A stretch of DNA of 64,000 bases from Gambelia wislizenii (taxonomy: Eukaryota; Chordata; Lepidosauria; Squamata; Crotaphytidae), in contig JAUMIR010000001.1 of assembly GCA_030847615.1 (NCBI GenBank), positions 367,776,687-367,840,686 of the forward strand, given 5' to 3'. The notes beneath the pieces are model-generated. The model was given only the letters and a program-made list of their open reading frames with translations. It made no database searches and was not told the origin of the DNA. Of the stretch, positions 1 through 11,592 are shown one piece after another (the first letter of the stretch is position 1; each line of letters starts with the position of its first letter). A program made the position numbers and the translations under genes.

Positions 1-222
1 ACTGAGCGGGGAGGGCCCTAGTCCTAGGTATTTGCCCAACCTTACTTACACCCAGATATTCCATGTACATCCAAAACCGATTCACATATATACAGCCCTT
101 CTTGAGAAGTACTGTAACATTTTAGAGAGATTTGAAAGGCAGAAGTATTAATGGCAATTAGTAGGTAGTGAGTCCCAATGCACTTTCTTTGGATCTTATA
201 ACATTTACCTTATTTACCATTC

Positions 223-930
223 ATAGAATCACAGAATCTTAGAATCATAGAGTTGAAAGAGACCACAAGGGCCATCTAGTCCGACCCCCTGCCATGCAGG
301 AATATCCAAAGTACTCCTGACAGATGGCCATCCAGCCTCTGTTTAAAAACCTCCAAAGGAGATTCCACTGCGGAACAGCTCTTATGGTCAGGAAGTTCTT
401 CCTAAAGTTTAGGTGGAACCTCTTTTTCTATAGATTGAGTCCATTGCTCTGTGTCCTTGTCTCTGGAGCAGCAGAAAACAAGCTTGCTCTATCCTCAGTG
501 TGACATCCCTTCAACTATTTAAACATGGCTATCATGTCACCTCTCAACCTTCTCTTCTCCAGGCTAAACATACCCAGTTCCCTAAGCCTTTCCTGATAGG
601 GCATGGCTTCCAGACTTCCCACCATTTTGGTCGCCCTCCTCTGGACATGTTCCAGCTTCTCAATATCCTTCTTGAATTGCGGTGCCCAGAACTGGACACA
701 GTATTCCAGGTGAGGTCTGACCAAAGCAGAATAGAGTGGCACTATTACTTCTCTCGATCTAGACACTATACTTCTATTAATGCAGCCTAGAATGGCATTG
801 GCTTTTTAGCTGCTGCAGCACTCTACTGACTCATGTTCAGCATGTGGTCCACTAAGACTCCTAAATCCCTTCACATGTACTGCCATCAAACGAGGTGTCA
901 CCCATTCTATACATGTGCATTTCATTTTTA
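223..930 (-). mobile_element. CR1-type LINE, 3' end with reverse transcriptase C-terminus
   Basis: Read on the minus strand, 766-515 encodes the end of a CR1 reverse transcriptase (a segment containing [20 protein letters not shown] and [11 protein letters not shown]). It is followed by the typical CR1 3' region (a segment reading GAGGCTGGATGGCCATC) and a tail of repeated ATTCTATGA-like octamers at 223-260. Stops and 5' truncation make it a dead fragment. It lies downstream of LYVE1. The same tail recurs at 6670, 14485, 40079, 54976 and 59395. Confidence 0.85.
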
Positions 931-2127
931 CCAGTTTCTTGACCAGTTTATCATGGCATGGAATATAGACTTGGTACCCTATCCTGTGTACCTTTAACAT
1001 TAATAATAAAATCTACATAAAACATAACAAACATATTTGGATAGTTTTTATTAAGTTATCCATAACCTTCCATAACCACTGTGATCCAGTTTAGTTGAAA
1101 TGATTATATATATCTATCTGACAGTTATATAGAAATAACTATGTAGCTCTTATTTTATCTAATGTCAACGCACTCTTAATAAATAATATGGTCAATCATG
1201 ATGAGTAACTGTGGCAACATATCAATTTTTTAAAGATATCTTGTGCTGCAGTACCAAATGTTTACTAGAAAGTAAGCTCATTTAAACATAGTGGGACAAA
1301 ATTCTGGGTAAACTGGAGTGTACAGTTAGTTGTCTTTGTAGCAAGTTGCAAATACCATGCTGAAAAATAGTAATATAATGAGAAGGTTTTACAGTCCTAA
1401 TTTTGGAAGTTCTGTTATGTGCTCATTAAAGTGTTTTTCAAATCTGAAGTCCATGGACTGTAATTTGTGTGATATTACATGTCTGGAAAATCTCAAGAAG
1501 GGTGGAAGAGGCATGGAACCTAGAGTATATGTATGACTAACTGTCCAAAGTAAAATCTACAGGGGAGTGTTTAGCTCAATTTTCTCTGAAAGACTCACAG
1601 TATATCACAGCTTGTGCCCATTTTTTTCCGAGTGAATCAGATCTTTCCCCTCCACATTAACTCTTCCATTTTTGGAATCTGGCAAGGAGACACACAGCAG
1701 AAAGAGACCACATGCAGTCATTTCTAGTATAGCAGGGTTGTTGTTTTTTCAAGTTGGTCACAACTGAGAAAAGGTCTGGCAGTGGTTTTGAATCACCACC
1801 TAATTCACATATGGAGGATTCTCCACTGAATTCTTTGTAAAATGGTCTGTTGTATCCATGAAACTTTGCTTGAACTAGGGTTTCAAAAAAAGTTCCTCTC
1901 ATAGGTGGGACCAATGGCTGGCATTTATCATCTGGTAATTATTATTTATTACTGACGCTAAAACTTGGCACTTATTATCTACAGCAGACAGGCTTAAAAT
2001 CTGCATAGCTGTTACTGAAAACTAAAATTGTTCTGCTTTGGAGAGTTGCATATTTAATAATGACAAGTTGTAGCTAAGGTGTACGGGCACAAAGTTTATA
2101 AGAGAAACATAACACTGACGTTGGTAG
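931..2127. other. LYVE1 3' flank or 3'UTR, no gene seen
   Basis: AT-rich sequence without a recognisable gene. It lies just downstream of the LYVE1 stop codon, so part may be transcribed 3'UTR. The only canonical minus-strand AATAAA hexamers I noted are at 1945-1950 and 1047-1052 (TTTATT on the plus strand). Which one is used cannot be decided from sequence. Confidence 0.4.
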
Positions 2128-2129
2128 TA

Positions 2130-2451
2130 CAGGTTGAGTCTCCCTTATCTAGAATTCCAAAATCTGAAATATTTGAAATTCCAAAATGTTGATATGGGTG
2201 GCTGAGATAGTGACACCTTTGCTTTCTGATAGTTCAATGCACACAAATTTTGTTTCATGCACAAAATTATTTAAAATATTGTGTTTAAAATTACCTTCAG
2301 GCTATGTGTATAAGGTGTATATGAAACATAAATGAATTTTGTGTTTAGACTTGGTTCCCATGTCCAAGATATCTCACTATGTATAAGCAAGTATTCCAAA
2401 ATCCAAAATATCTCTGATCCCAAGCATTTCGGATAAGGAAGACTCAACCTG
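2130..2451. mobile_element. Tigger1-like (pogo) non-autonomous DNA transposon
   Basis: A 322-bp element with terminal inverted repeats (CAGGTTGAGTCTCCCTTATC at the left, its near-complement at the right), flanked on both sides by TA, the target duplication of Tc1/mariner/pogo elements. The interior resembles the mammalian Tigger1 consensus as I remember it (for example CCTTCAGGCTATGTGTATAA). It lies 83 nt downstream of the LYVE1 stop in transcript sense, so it may be inside the 3'UTR. A second copy is at 45230-46003. Confidence 0.85.
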
Positions 2452-2533
2452 TATTTACAATTATCAATTTATAAACTATTTGCTAATTTATGTCTTTTGT
2501 TCATCTAAGTCCTGTCCATTTGGATGTCATTTC

Positions 2534-2717
2534 TTAAACCTCTGCTTCCAAACATTTCACAGGTGGTTCAGGCTTGGCCTGAGGTTCTTCTGCCTTTTTC
2601 CCATTCTGTGGTTCCTGCTCGGGAGTTTTGCCACTTGTCTTTGTTTCTTTGAAGTTCTTGGTTTCAATTTCTTCTTTCTTCTCTTTCTTTTTAGAAAATG
2701 GAAATGTTGTCTTGTAT
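2534..2717 (-). CDS. LYVE1: LYVE1 exon 6, cytoplasmic tail and stop
   Basis: Acceptor TTCAAAG precedes 2717. The exon opens with one base completing Lys247, then 60 codons (YKTTFPFSKKKEKKEEIETK...) and TAA at 2536-2534. The Lys/Glu-rich tail and terminal CLEAEV match the LYVE1 family. The pyrimidine tract of the acceptor is modest, so this site is less certain than the reading frame itself. Confidence 0.93.
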
Positions 2718-5700
2718 CTTTGAACAAATTGGAAAGTAAATTTGATTAGAAAGCATTGCCATTTATAAATATAAATTCTGGAAAACTAATATAGGAGAGA
2801 AAATATGAATGAATGCCAGCGACTATATTTTAGAATGTAACATTCAGAAAAAGCATCCCAAAACCTGATTTTGAAAACCCTCTTCAGCTACTGCTGTGCT
2901 ATTTAATGTGGCCTCTTGAAGTAAAAGTGCTCCTGCTGGTGGGAGACTAGCAACAGTGGCTCCTGTTCCCTGGAAAGGGGGCTACCTGCTGAAAACTGAA
3001 TGAGCCTAAGTGTGCAGATCCAATGCTACTTTAGATTGCTTACTTTGACCATCTACATGATTAGCAGCATGGAAACATTGCATCTATTTTAGAAACTGTT
3101 TATTATATCTTAATGATTCTTTATTATGTTTTCATTGCCTTGTCCCATCCCTAGAGCTTTCATAAGGGAACTTTTAATGAGGGATGATTCTGCCATCAAG
3201 GTTTAGCTCTTTATATCTGCCGTGCCCCAGCCTCCTTCACAAGGAAGCTGCTGCTGTTTGTGTGGCTGTGCGAAGGTGTTTTTGTGTCCTCATAACCATA
3301 CCCTTTAATGTGAATATTTGTTCCAGGACTTTTACCTCGTGGCCTCTGCTGGAAGTCCAGTTGTCCCTTCATATTCACTGGGGTTTGGTTCCAGGACCCC
3401 CCGTGGATACCAAAATCCATGAATACTCAAATCCCATTATATGCAATAGCAAAATGGTGTCCCTTATATAAGATGGCAAAATCAAGGTTTGCTTTTTGGA
3501 TTATTATTTTTTAAATAATATTTTCAAGCTGTGAATACTTAAATCTGTGGATACAAAATCTGTGGATACGGAGGGACAACTGTATTGTAAACTTCTCTGG
3601 GATTTTTGCAAACAAGGAGCACAGAAATATTTCTAATGATAATAGAAGCATCCAAGTGGAGAATAGCCATGAGGGTATGGGTACCCTTTCTTCCATGAGG
3701 CCACAGGATATTGGTGAGAGAAGAGTCTTTTTTCTGTGGGCTGTCAGAAATGCCTTATTTTGCTTTATTTTCTCTTTTCTTGCTTTGAGTGTGAGATGGG
3801 TAAGGTATTGTTAGGTAAATTGCTTAATGCAAATATAATGTTTGTTAATGGTAACAGGCATAGCTAATTGACCTATTAGTATGTTTTACTGGTATGTTCA
3901 TTTAAAGTAGTGGTATTTAAAAAAATAATTGTAATTGACTTACATGTTCTAGTGTAGTATAATGTATATTATTAGAGATGTCACATTTGTTTGTTCTGTG
4001 AATCACTTTGTGCACAATGTATTATGGAAAAGAATGTATGGTTTTCCAAGTATACAAATACACTGGCTATGACCATTAGCTTGGTGACATCTGCAAATTT
4101 TATAGCACCCCTCTGCATCCTTATCCAAAGCATTAATTACAATGTTGAACAGCACAAAACCTAGGGTATGGGAAAGTCCTGTGGTACTGAAATAGCTGTA
4201 GCACCATTGCTATGCAGTTGGTGATCTTGTGCAGGATTAGAAACTATGATATCTGTTCATTCTATTTGATTGTACTCTATTTGCATATTTGTAAATACGG
4301 GAAAGATGACAAGTCACTGTAAAAGTCTGGCTTTCATTGAAAGGAATCTAAAATGTAGTACTATTCCTGGTACGTCATTTTGCTTTGGAAGTGCAGCAAG
4401 GGAGGAACATATCCTTAAGAAAGTGCAAAGACAACTTAGCAGAAACTAAGGAGGTCATTTGGTTAGCTCTTATCTCACCAATGTCACGAATACCACTGTG
4501 CAGCATTGCTGTAATACAGGATGTCTGAAAATTACCTTTACACTTGTATATGTAACTGAAATTGTAAAGATAATTTTCAGATATCTGGTAGTTTGTCTAC
4601 TTGATCAATGGAATGGATGGCTGTTGCTACTGTCTCAGCATTTGGGTCAGATACCCAGGTGATACAATGCAATGTATTTATGGCTCTGAACTGGTGCTAT
4701 GGCCCAATTATTATGATTTTTAACAGCTGCTATTCTGCAGAGGCTGACAGAAGCCTTAAAATGAAATACATAACATCAAATTTATGTTAAAATTATAGGC
4801 TTTTTTTCCTTATAGCCCCTGCTGTTCAGAGTGTACATGTAGTGGGAAATGAGGAGAAGCCTCAGTCATGCAGACCCCTTTGAGACACCGCACCCAACCC
4901 CACCCACCTATGCACAGAATATCTTATATTAACAAATGCCTATGCATGTACATTCATACATGAGTATGCTTCATTTGCGTTATGTTTTTGCTGCACAAAA
5001 GGCATGAGAGAAGGGATCTACCTGCTAATCAGTTTACAAGCTTCGATGGTAAGCTGCACAAAATAAGGTTTATTCCCATAACCACACGTGTGTCCAGTGT
5101 ACATATCAAGGCATACAGTGAAACAGATATATATCATATTAAAATATACAATGATATCCATTTTTAAAAAACATACAAGTGTTAACACAAATGTGTTGAA
5201 GCAAAAGCAACAAGTGTACTTACTTTTTGATATAGCAGACAGCTAAAACTACTGAAGCTACAAAGAAGATGAGGGCAAGTACAAGAAGAGCAGTGGGTAC
5301 ACCTGGAGGAAAAAAACCACAAATGTATCATACCATATGTATCACACACTGAATTTGAATAACCATCCATCAGGTCTGGTGGTTTACAGAGGATAATTGG
5401 CATTCATCATAGTTTCATGGAAGCCAATACAAGGTAGTGTTTTTGTCTACGAGAGTGATCCAAGTACTGGAGACACCACCTCTTCCTGTTTCAAAGAGGC
5501 AGGTATAGTGTGGACTGGGTCATAATACCGGTATATGCATTTATCTATCATGGTGTTCAGGAGCTGTGATTTTACTGCCATACAACCTATTCACTCCCAC
5601 TTTGCTCCTCTCTTCATGCAACTGGATAAGCAAGCTAAGAAGCCTCAGATAAACATAGTTTCTTTCTATTTTTTTTATTTAATCCATTATGCATATATAT

Positions 5701-8700
5701 ATATATAATTGTCAGATTGTTGTGGATAAATTTATATGTACACATAAAAACTAAAATAAACAAAAACAGTATGCTTAACTCAATAGTAATCATAGTACAA
5801 ATATGAGCTCTAGATTTTCCATGCTATAAAGGGAGGTGATAACTCTCTTACTTCCTCCTCCAATCTCCCCATTCTTTATGAGCTCCTAGTTTCTTGATAT
5901 ATCTGAACTCATTAACTGCTCCCAGCCAAGCCAAAATTTAAAGCCTGTTTTAATGCTGGATTACAATCCTAGTTTATTCTGAGATTTACCCATAATTCTG
6001 GCTTTAGCCTTAATAGGAAAACATGCTTAATTTGGGCTTCCTGTTTTGTTAACACACTTGTCTGAAGAGAGGAGTGAAGCAAGAATGAACACGTTTCATG
6101 TGTGACAAACATTAAACATCCTATTCAACAAACCGTGATTCATGAGTTGATGTGACTTGCAAATACAACCATTGAATATAAAATACTTGTTAGTCTGTCT
6201 TTATTTTTGTTCTTGTTTATTTCTGCAATTGGAGAAAGAAGAACAAGATGAACTGTCTAGGTTGCTCTCTTGACAGTAAAGGGGGCAGCTGGAACAGTGA
6301 CAAAATTATATATAATGATTTTTCAATATAAAGCTATGAAACCACTTAAGTAGCTCAGTATCCCTGGACAGAAAAAAGCAGGAGACACATGCAAAATGAG
6401 CCCCAGTGTTGGGTGTGTATGTGGATCTTCTTGGCAGAGTGCTTGTAGAAGTCTCTAGCAAGCACAGACCCTTTAAATTCTGAAGCTTGGAGTAGGGAAG
6501 GAGCTGTAAGGAATGGAGTATAAATAGTTTGTCTTTTAGGCTTGCTTTTCAATAAAAGCCTGCATTTAATCCATGTCCTTTAGAGTATGCCACCATGTCC
6601 ACTCTTAATCAAACTTTACCATTTGGATATGCATGGATCCATGTGGAGATCAACACAATTGAATCATGCAAGCTCCAGGAACAGAGATTTCACCTCACCA
6701 TTAGGAGGAACTTTCTGACAGTAAGGACTTTTTCGGACAAGTAAAATGCAGTGCAAGCAGCCTCGCCACGTTGCGAGGCTGCAGCGCTGCAGGGCGTCCC
6801 TTTCGGATGACGCCCGTCCCTGCCGGTACTGTTGCGGTACCGCAGGGACATTTGAGTGGAATATTTTGCCGATTTTTACTCACGAGGCTGCTTGCGCTGC
6901 ATTTTACTTGTCTGAAAAAGTCCTAAGAGCTGTTCGGCAGTGGAACACACTCCCTCGGAGTGTGGTGGGGTCTCCTTCCTTGGAGGTCTTTAAACAGAGG
7001 CTGGATGGCCATCTGTCGGGGATGCTTTGATCGTGATTTCCTGCATGGCAGGAGGTTGGACTGGATGGCCCTTGTGGACTTTTCCAACTGTCAGGAGTTA
7101 GAACTCCATTTTAAAGTGGCCAAACAAACTGCAGAGTCGTACTGAGTTAAAATGGTGACTCCATGAACTCCATGAATAAGAAGGAGGGTTCTTATGTGTA
7201 AGATCATGTGATTGAGTAAGCCAATGCCCTGTAACTCTGTATATGGGAGGGCTCAGAGCAGAGCTCATTTCTCTTCTTCCTGTGAATGCTGAAGTCTGGT
7301 GACTTCAGCATTCTCCTTGGCAGTTTCTCCATGGATTGTAAATATTTGTATATATTGCAACTGAGTTTGAAGATAAAAGTGCCTCCTGCTTATTTGGACA
7401 TCAAACACTCTATGTGTGAATATTCTTGGGAGCGGGTTGCTACTGAGTCTACTGAGACAGCTTTGGGGCTTCTGATGGGGATTGAGTGGCCTATCATCCC
7501 CTGACAGTGGTTATGGGCCCAGCTGATTGATCTGAGATTAGATAAGGTGCACCCAGAAAACTTCCCAGAAACTCTTTTGACTTGAGTGTTTTTGGCTAGC
7601 TGGCTGAGAAACAGTAAAGTTTCCACCAGGCCCTGTAATATCTTCCAGCAACCTTGAAGTGCTGCCAGCTGTTTGTGTTTTCATAGCTGGAGAATTGTTG
7701 ACTCAATCAACAGAATGGCAGATAATGGTCTCATCCGCTTTGAAAAGCTGGCTGATGGAAATTATTCAGCATGGAGTTTATACATGGAGGCTTTATTAAT
7801 TAAGGACAATTTGTGGCACGTTTTGGAGAATGAAAGTGTGATCCCAGAGGGTTCAGAAGATGAAATAGCAGCGTTCAGACTAGCAGACCTTAAGGCTAGA
7901 GGTGCAATTCTCTTATTGCTCAGTCCCTCCCTGTTAATACATTCGGCCCCAGCAAAGACAGCCTTTCAGCTTTGGACAGCTTTGAAAACTGTTCATCAGA
8001 ATTTGTCCTGCCTCTCAAAGATGATATGGACTAAGAGGATTACTACACAAGTGTTAAATGCAGAATGCATCAGTAAAAGCAACAGAATTGAAACGAACAT
8101 CACTACACGGCGTTGGCTGAATTCAGTGGCCTTTCCATGTGTATTTTGTGACAGATCTATTTATTTCCCTTAACGGGGATTGTGCGTGAATAGAAGCCTT
8201 TGTGATTCAAATCCACCTCAGTTTGTTGTGCAGAAGAACAGCAGCAATGCTGTGACTGGATGATGTAAAAACACGTCAGTGGAGGGGGTGTGCCCAAAGC
8301 TTTCAACCCTCATATACCAGTAGGGTGCTCATCCCCAGAAGGTCAACGAGGGTCAGAAAGGCTCCTGACAGATTTGTTGTTCAGGAAGCCAGGCTATGCA
8401 ATGTCATGGCAGAGGAGCCTGCAAGTTTTCAATATCTTCTAAAACTTCCCCAGGAAGAGCAGAAATGGAATACAGTCATAGACTCTGAGTTTGAGTCGCT
8501 AGTTGAGAGGAAAGTGTTCCAGGTAGTTGAGAGGCCCAAAGACCAAAAGGTTGTTGGTTGTAGGTGGGTATACAAGCTTAAGGACATGCCTGATGGGACA
8601 CAAAATGTAAGGCATGCTTAGTTGCAAAAGGCTTTTCGCAGGAGCGCTACACCAAATTTGACAAAACCTTTTGGCCCACAGCAAAGCCAGAAAGTCTTAG

Positions 8701-11552
8701 GTTAGTGTTAGCTGTAGCAGCCAAGAGGCAGAGGGTTGTGCAACACTTTGACTTTGAAAAAGCATACCTGAATGCTGATCTTGAAGAGACAGTGTTCATG
8801 GAACAGGCCCCAGGGTATGACAGTGCAGGTGAGAGTAAGGTGTACTTGTTATGCAAAGTGCTCTATGGCTTGAAACAAAGCACATGTTGCTGGAACAACT
8901 GCATACACCAAGTTTTGGTGTCACTAGGTTACACAAAGAGCATCGCAGATGCCTGTGTGTACACCAAGGGGGCAGGTGACAGTGCTGTCATGCTAGTTAT
9001 CTATGTGGACAACCTTTGTGTGGCAGCAAAGAGTGCCAGTGATGTCAAGAAAGTGCAGGTGGAGTTAGAAAGCCGGTTCAAGTTGAAGGACTTAGGCAGC
9101 CTGAGATGTTATTTAGGCATAGAGGTAGAAAAAACTGGTCCAGAAAAGCGGAAGTAGAAAGCTGATTGGCCAGATGGGAGCAGGGGGTGGAGCTTGCTAG
9201 GAAGGCAATCACCCTGGAACCGCCATCTTGATTTTCACTTTAGCAAGCGAGCAATCATGTGACGAAACAGCCTTTTTCTTTTCTTCTTTTATTTATTTAG
9301 GTGGAATAGCGCACTATTGTACTTTCGCATCTTAGATATGCCTTTTTTTTTTAAAAAAAGTACTGTTTGGTAGCAGCAACTGGCAAAAATAAAAACGCAA
9401 GTCACGGCTGCCATCTTGAATCTCAGGCATGCCCATTGGGACAGCAAAAACAGATAGCCTCACATGCCTGTGAGCTTTCCCCCCCCCAAAAAATTAAGGC
9501 AAGTCAATCCTGCTTTGAATTTGCATGAGTACACATCAATTCACATTTCCCCCCCTCGTATAGATGGGCCCTAAGGCAAAAATATCATGGGTTTTATTGG
9601 CAAGATTTGTTCAGAGGAGTGTTGCCACTGCCCTTCTCTGAGGCAGAGAGAGTGTGACTTGCCCAATGTCAGCCAGTGGGTTTTCATAGCCAAATGGGGA
9701 TTCAAACCCTAGTCTCCAAAATCATAGTGCAACACTCAAACTACTACATCATGCTGGCTCATATATGAGGTTGAAAAGAGTAGAATTCACAGGAAGGTAC
9801 TAAATAAAAATAAATATAGCCTTTACCTCCAAACTGTACACCATCATTTTCAAAGGCAGTTCGTTTGCCAGGTGAAAGCATTATTGCCTCAGTAGCTGGT
9901 TTTGTTGTTATGATCTCCGTTATGCATATAACACGATACCACTTCTGAATACTTTTGGTTTGTGGTGGCTCTGATGTTTGAACCATTGCTGAAGTGTCCT
10001 GAGGCAAGACTGTTGAGGTAGAGTTCATCTCAGTTGAAGTGTCTGGCAGTGCAACTGTATTTACTTCTGGTCTGCAGGAATTTATCCATATGTCTGAAAG
10101 TATGGTGAAAAGCAAGACCATGAGATTATTTTTTTTTTAGAAAGCACATGCATAAATGCAGTGAACATTTCCCAAGTGTTGAAAGTTACCAGTATAGATC
10201 AGATATTGTATATTTTTCAACACCTGTGATGAATCCACTTCATCAGCATTAGCATCATCCCCTTTTGATAGCAAATTCACTTGGGTTGTGTTGACATGAA
10301 CTGAGACAAAAACATGGCCAGAACTACAGCAGGGTTGGGCAACTGCAGTGAATGCCAATTTTTGTCCCAGTGGCATGTTCCCAGTGGGCTGGAAGTGATA
10401 TCACATCATTTCTGGTCAAAAATCAGTTGCTGGGGATCAAAGGGGCCAAAACAAAGTGAACCATCATGTTTTTATGTCATTTTGTGTTCTTTTGAAATAT
10501 TTTGGGGTGATTTTTTGCATGAAAAAAATTGAACAGGGACAGGTCCAGGGCTTGGGAGGGTGTTCTGGTGGGATGCAAAAGGGGCACTGGGGACATACTT
10601 TCTCTGCCCATGAGGGAATTAATTGAAGTGAGGAAATCTAACGGGTTGATTCTTTAGTTGGTCCTCCAAAGTCTAAGCTGCCATGAAATACCGAATGCCC
10701 ATTGGGACAAAGGCACTGTCCTGGCATTGTTTTCTTTTTTTCAAGGCATAACTATCCAGATTATAAGAAAAAATCTGGGGTTGAGGGAAAGAGAACCATG
10801 GTTTTCTTTGGGAGCATAGCAGGGAAAGAGATTATTAAATCTCCCAGCTTCCCACATAGTCACCCCAAAGAAAATATCCCTCCCCACAAATTGCTATATA
10901 AATACTGTAAAACAAATATGTCCTGCTTGTACATAATAAGCATCACATCTAGGTTGCTTCTAGGGCAAATAAAAATAATGGTTCAGAGTAATTTTTCATA
11001 TTGGAAGAAAAAATTCCAAGTAAATATTGGAATTTTTGGTTATTTTATTATAATTTTTTTGTTGTTTTATTGTAAAGGGCCATGTACATTGATGGCACTA
11101 TCTCTATATATAATTCTCTTGGGTATGTTGCCGTTTCCAGTGTGCTGATTGGCTGCTTAGGAAACTGACCAACCAATCACAGCTTGGTTGGGCAGCCAAT
11201 CAGCACACTGGAGGTGGGAACATGTGGAGTTTTACCTCCAGTGTAAACATGGCCACCAGCAAGGAGTGAGTAGCATGGTGTGTGTGCAGCATGGTGTGTG
11301 TGTGGGGCTCGGGGAGGGTGGCAGGGGGTGGTGAGGGCTGCATTGTGGGGGGGAGGTGCCGCATGGGGGGAGGGAGTGTGTGTGTGTGTGTGCGCACACA
11401 CACATGCGCATGTGTGGAGGGGGTGGGGGGCAGCAGGGCCATGGTGGGGGGCAGGTGCCATGTGGGGGGGAGGGAGGTGGCAGTGTGTGTGTGCATGCAG
11501 GGGGGCAGGGAGGGTGGCAGGGGGAATGGTGTAAGCTACACTGGGTATATAG

Positions 11553-11592
<40 letters not shown>

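Noticed and set aside
500..790. 96-codon plus-strand frame near the window start
   Set aside because: Antisense shadow of the CR1 reverse transcriptase end; the same happens at 25131-25409.
10702..11148. 148-codon open frame in LYVE1 intron 3
   Set aside because: AT-rich chance frame with no family motif, no splice logic and no match to the host genes.
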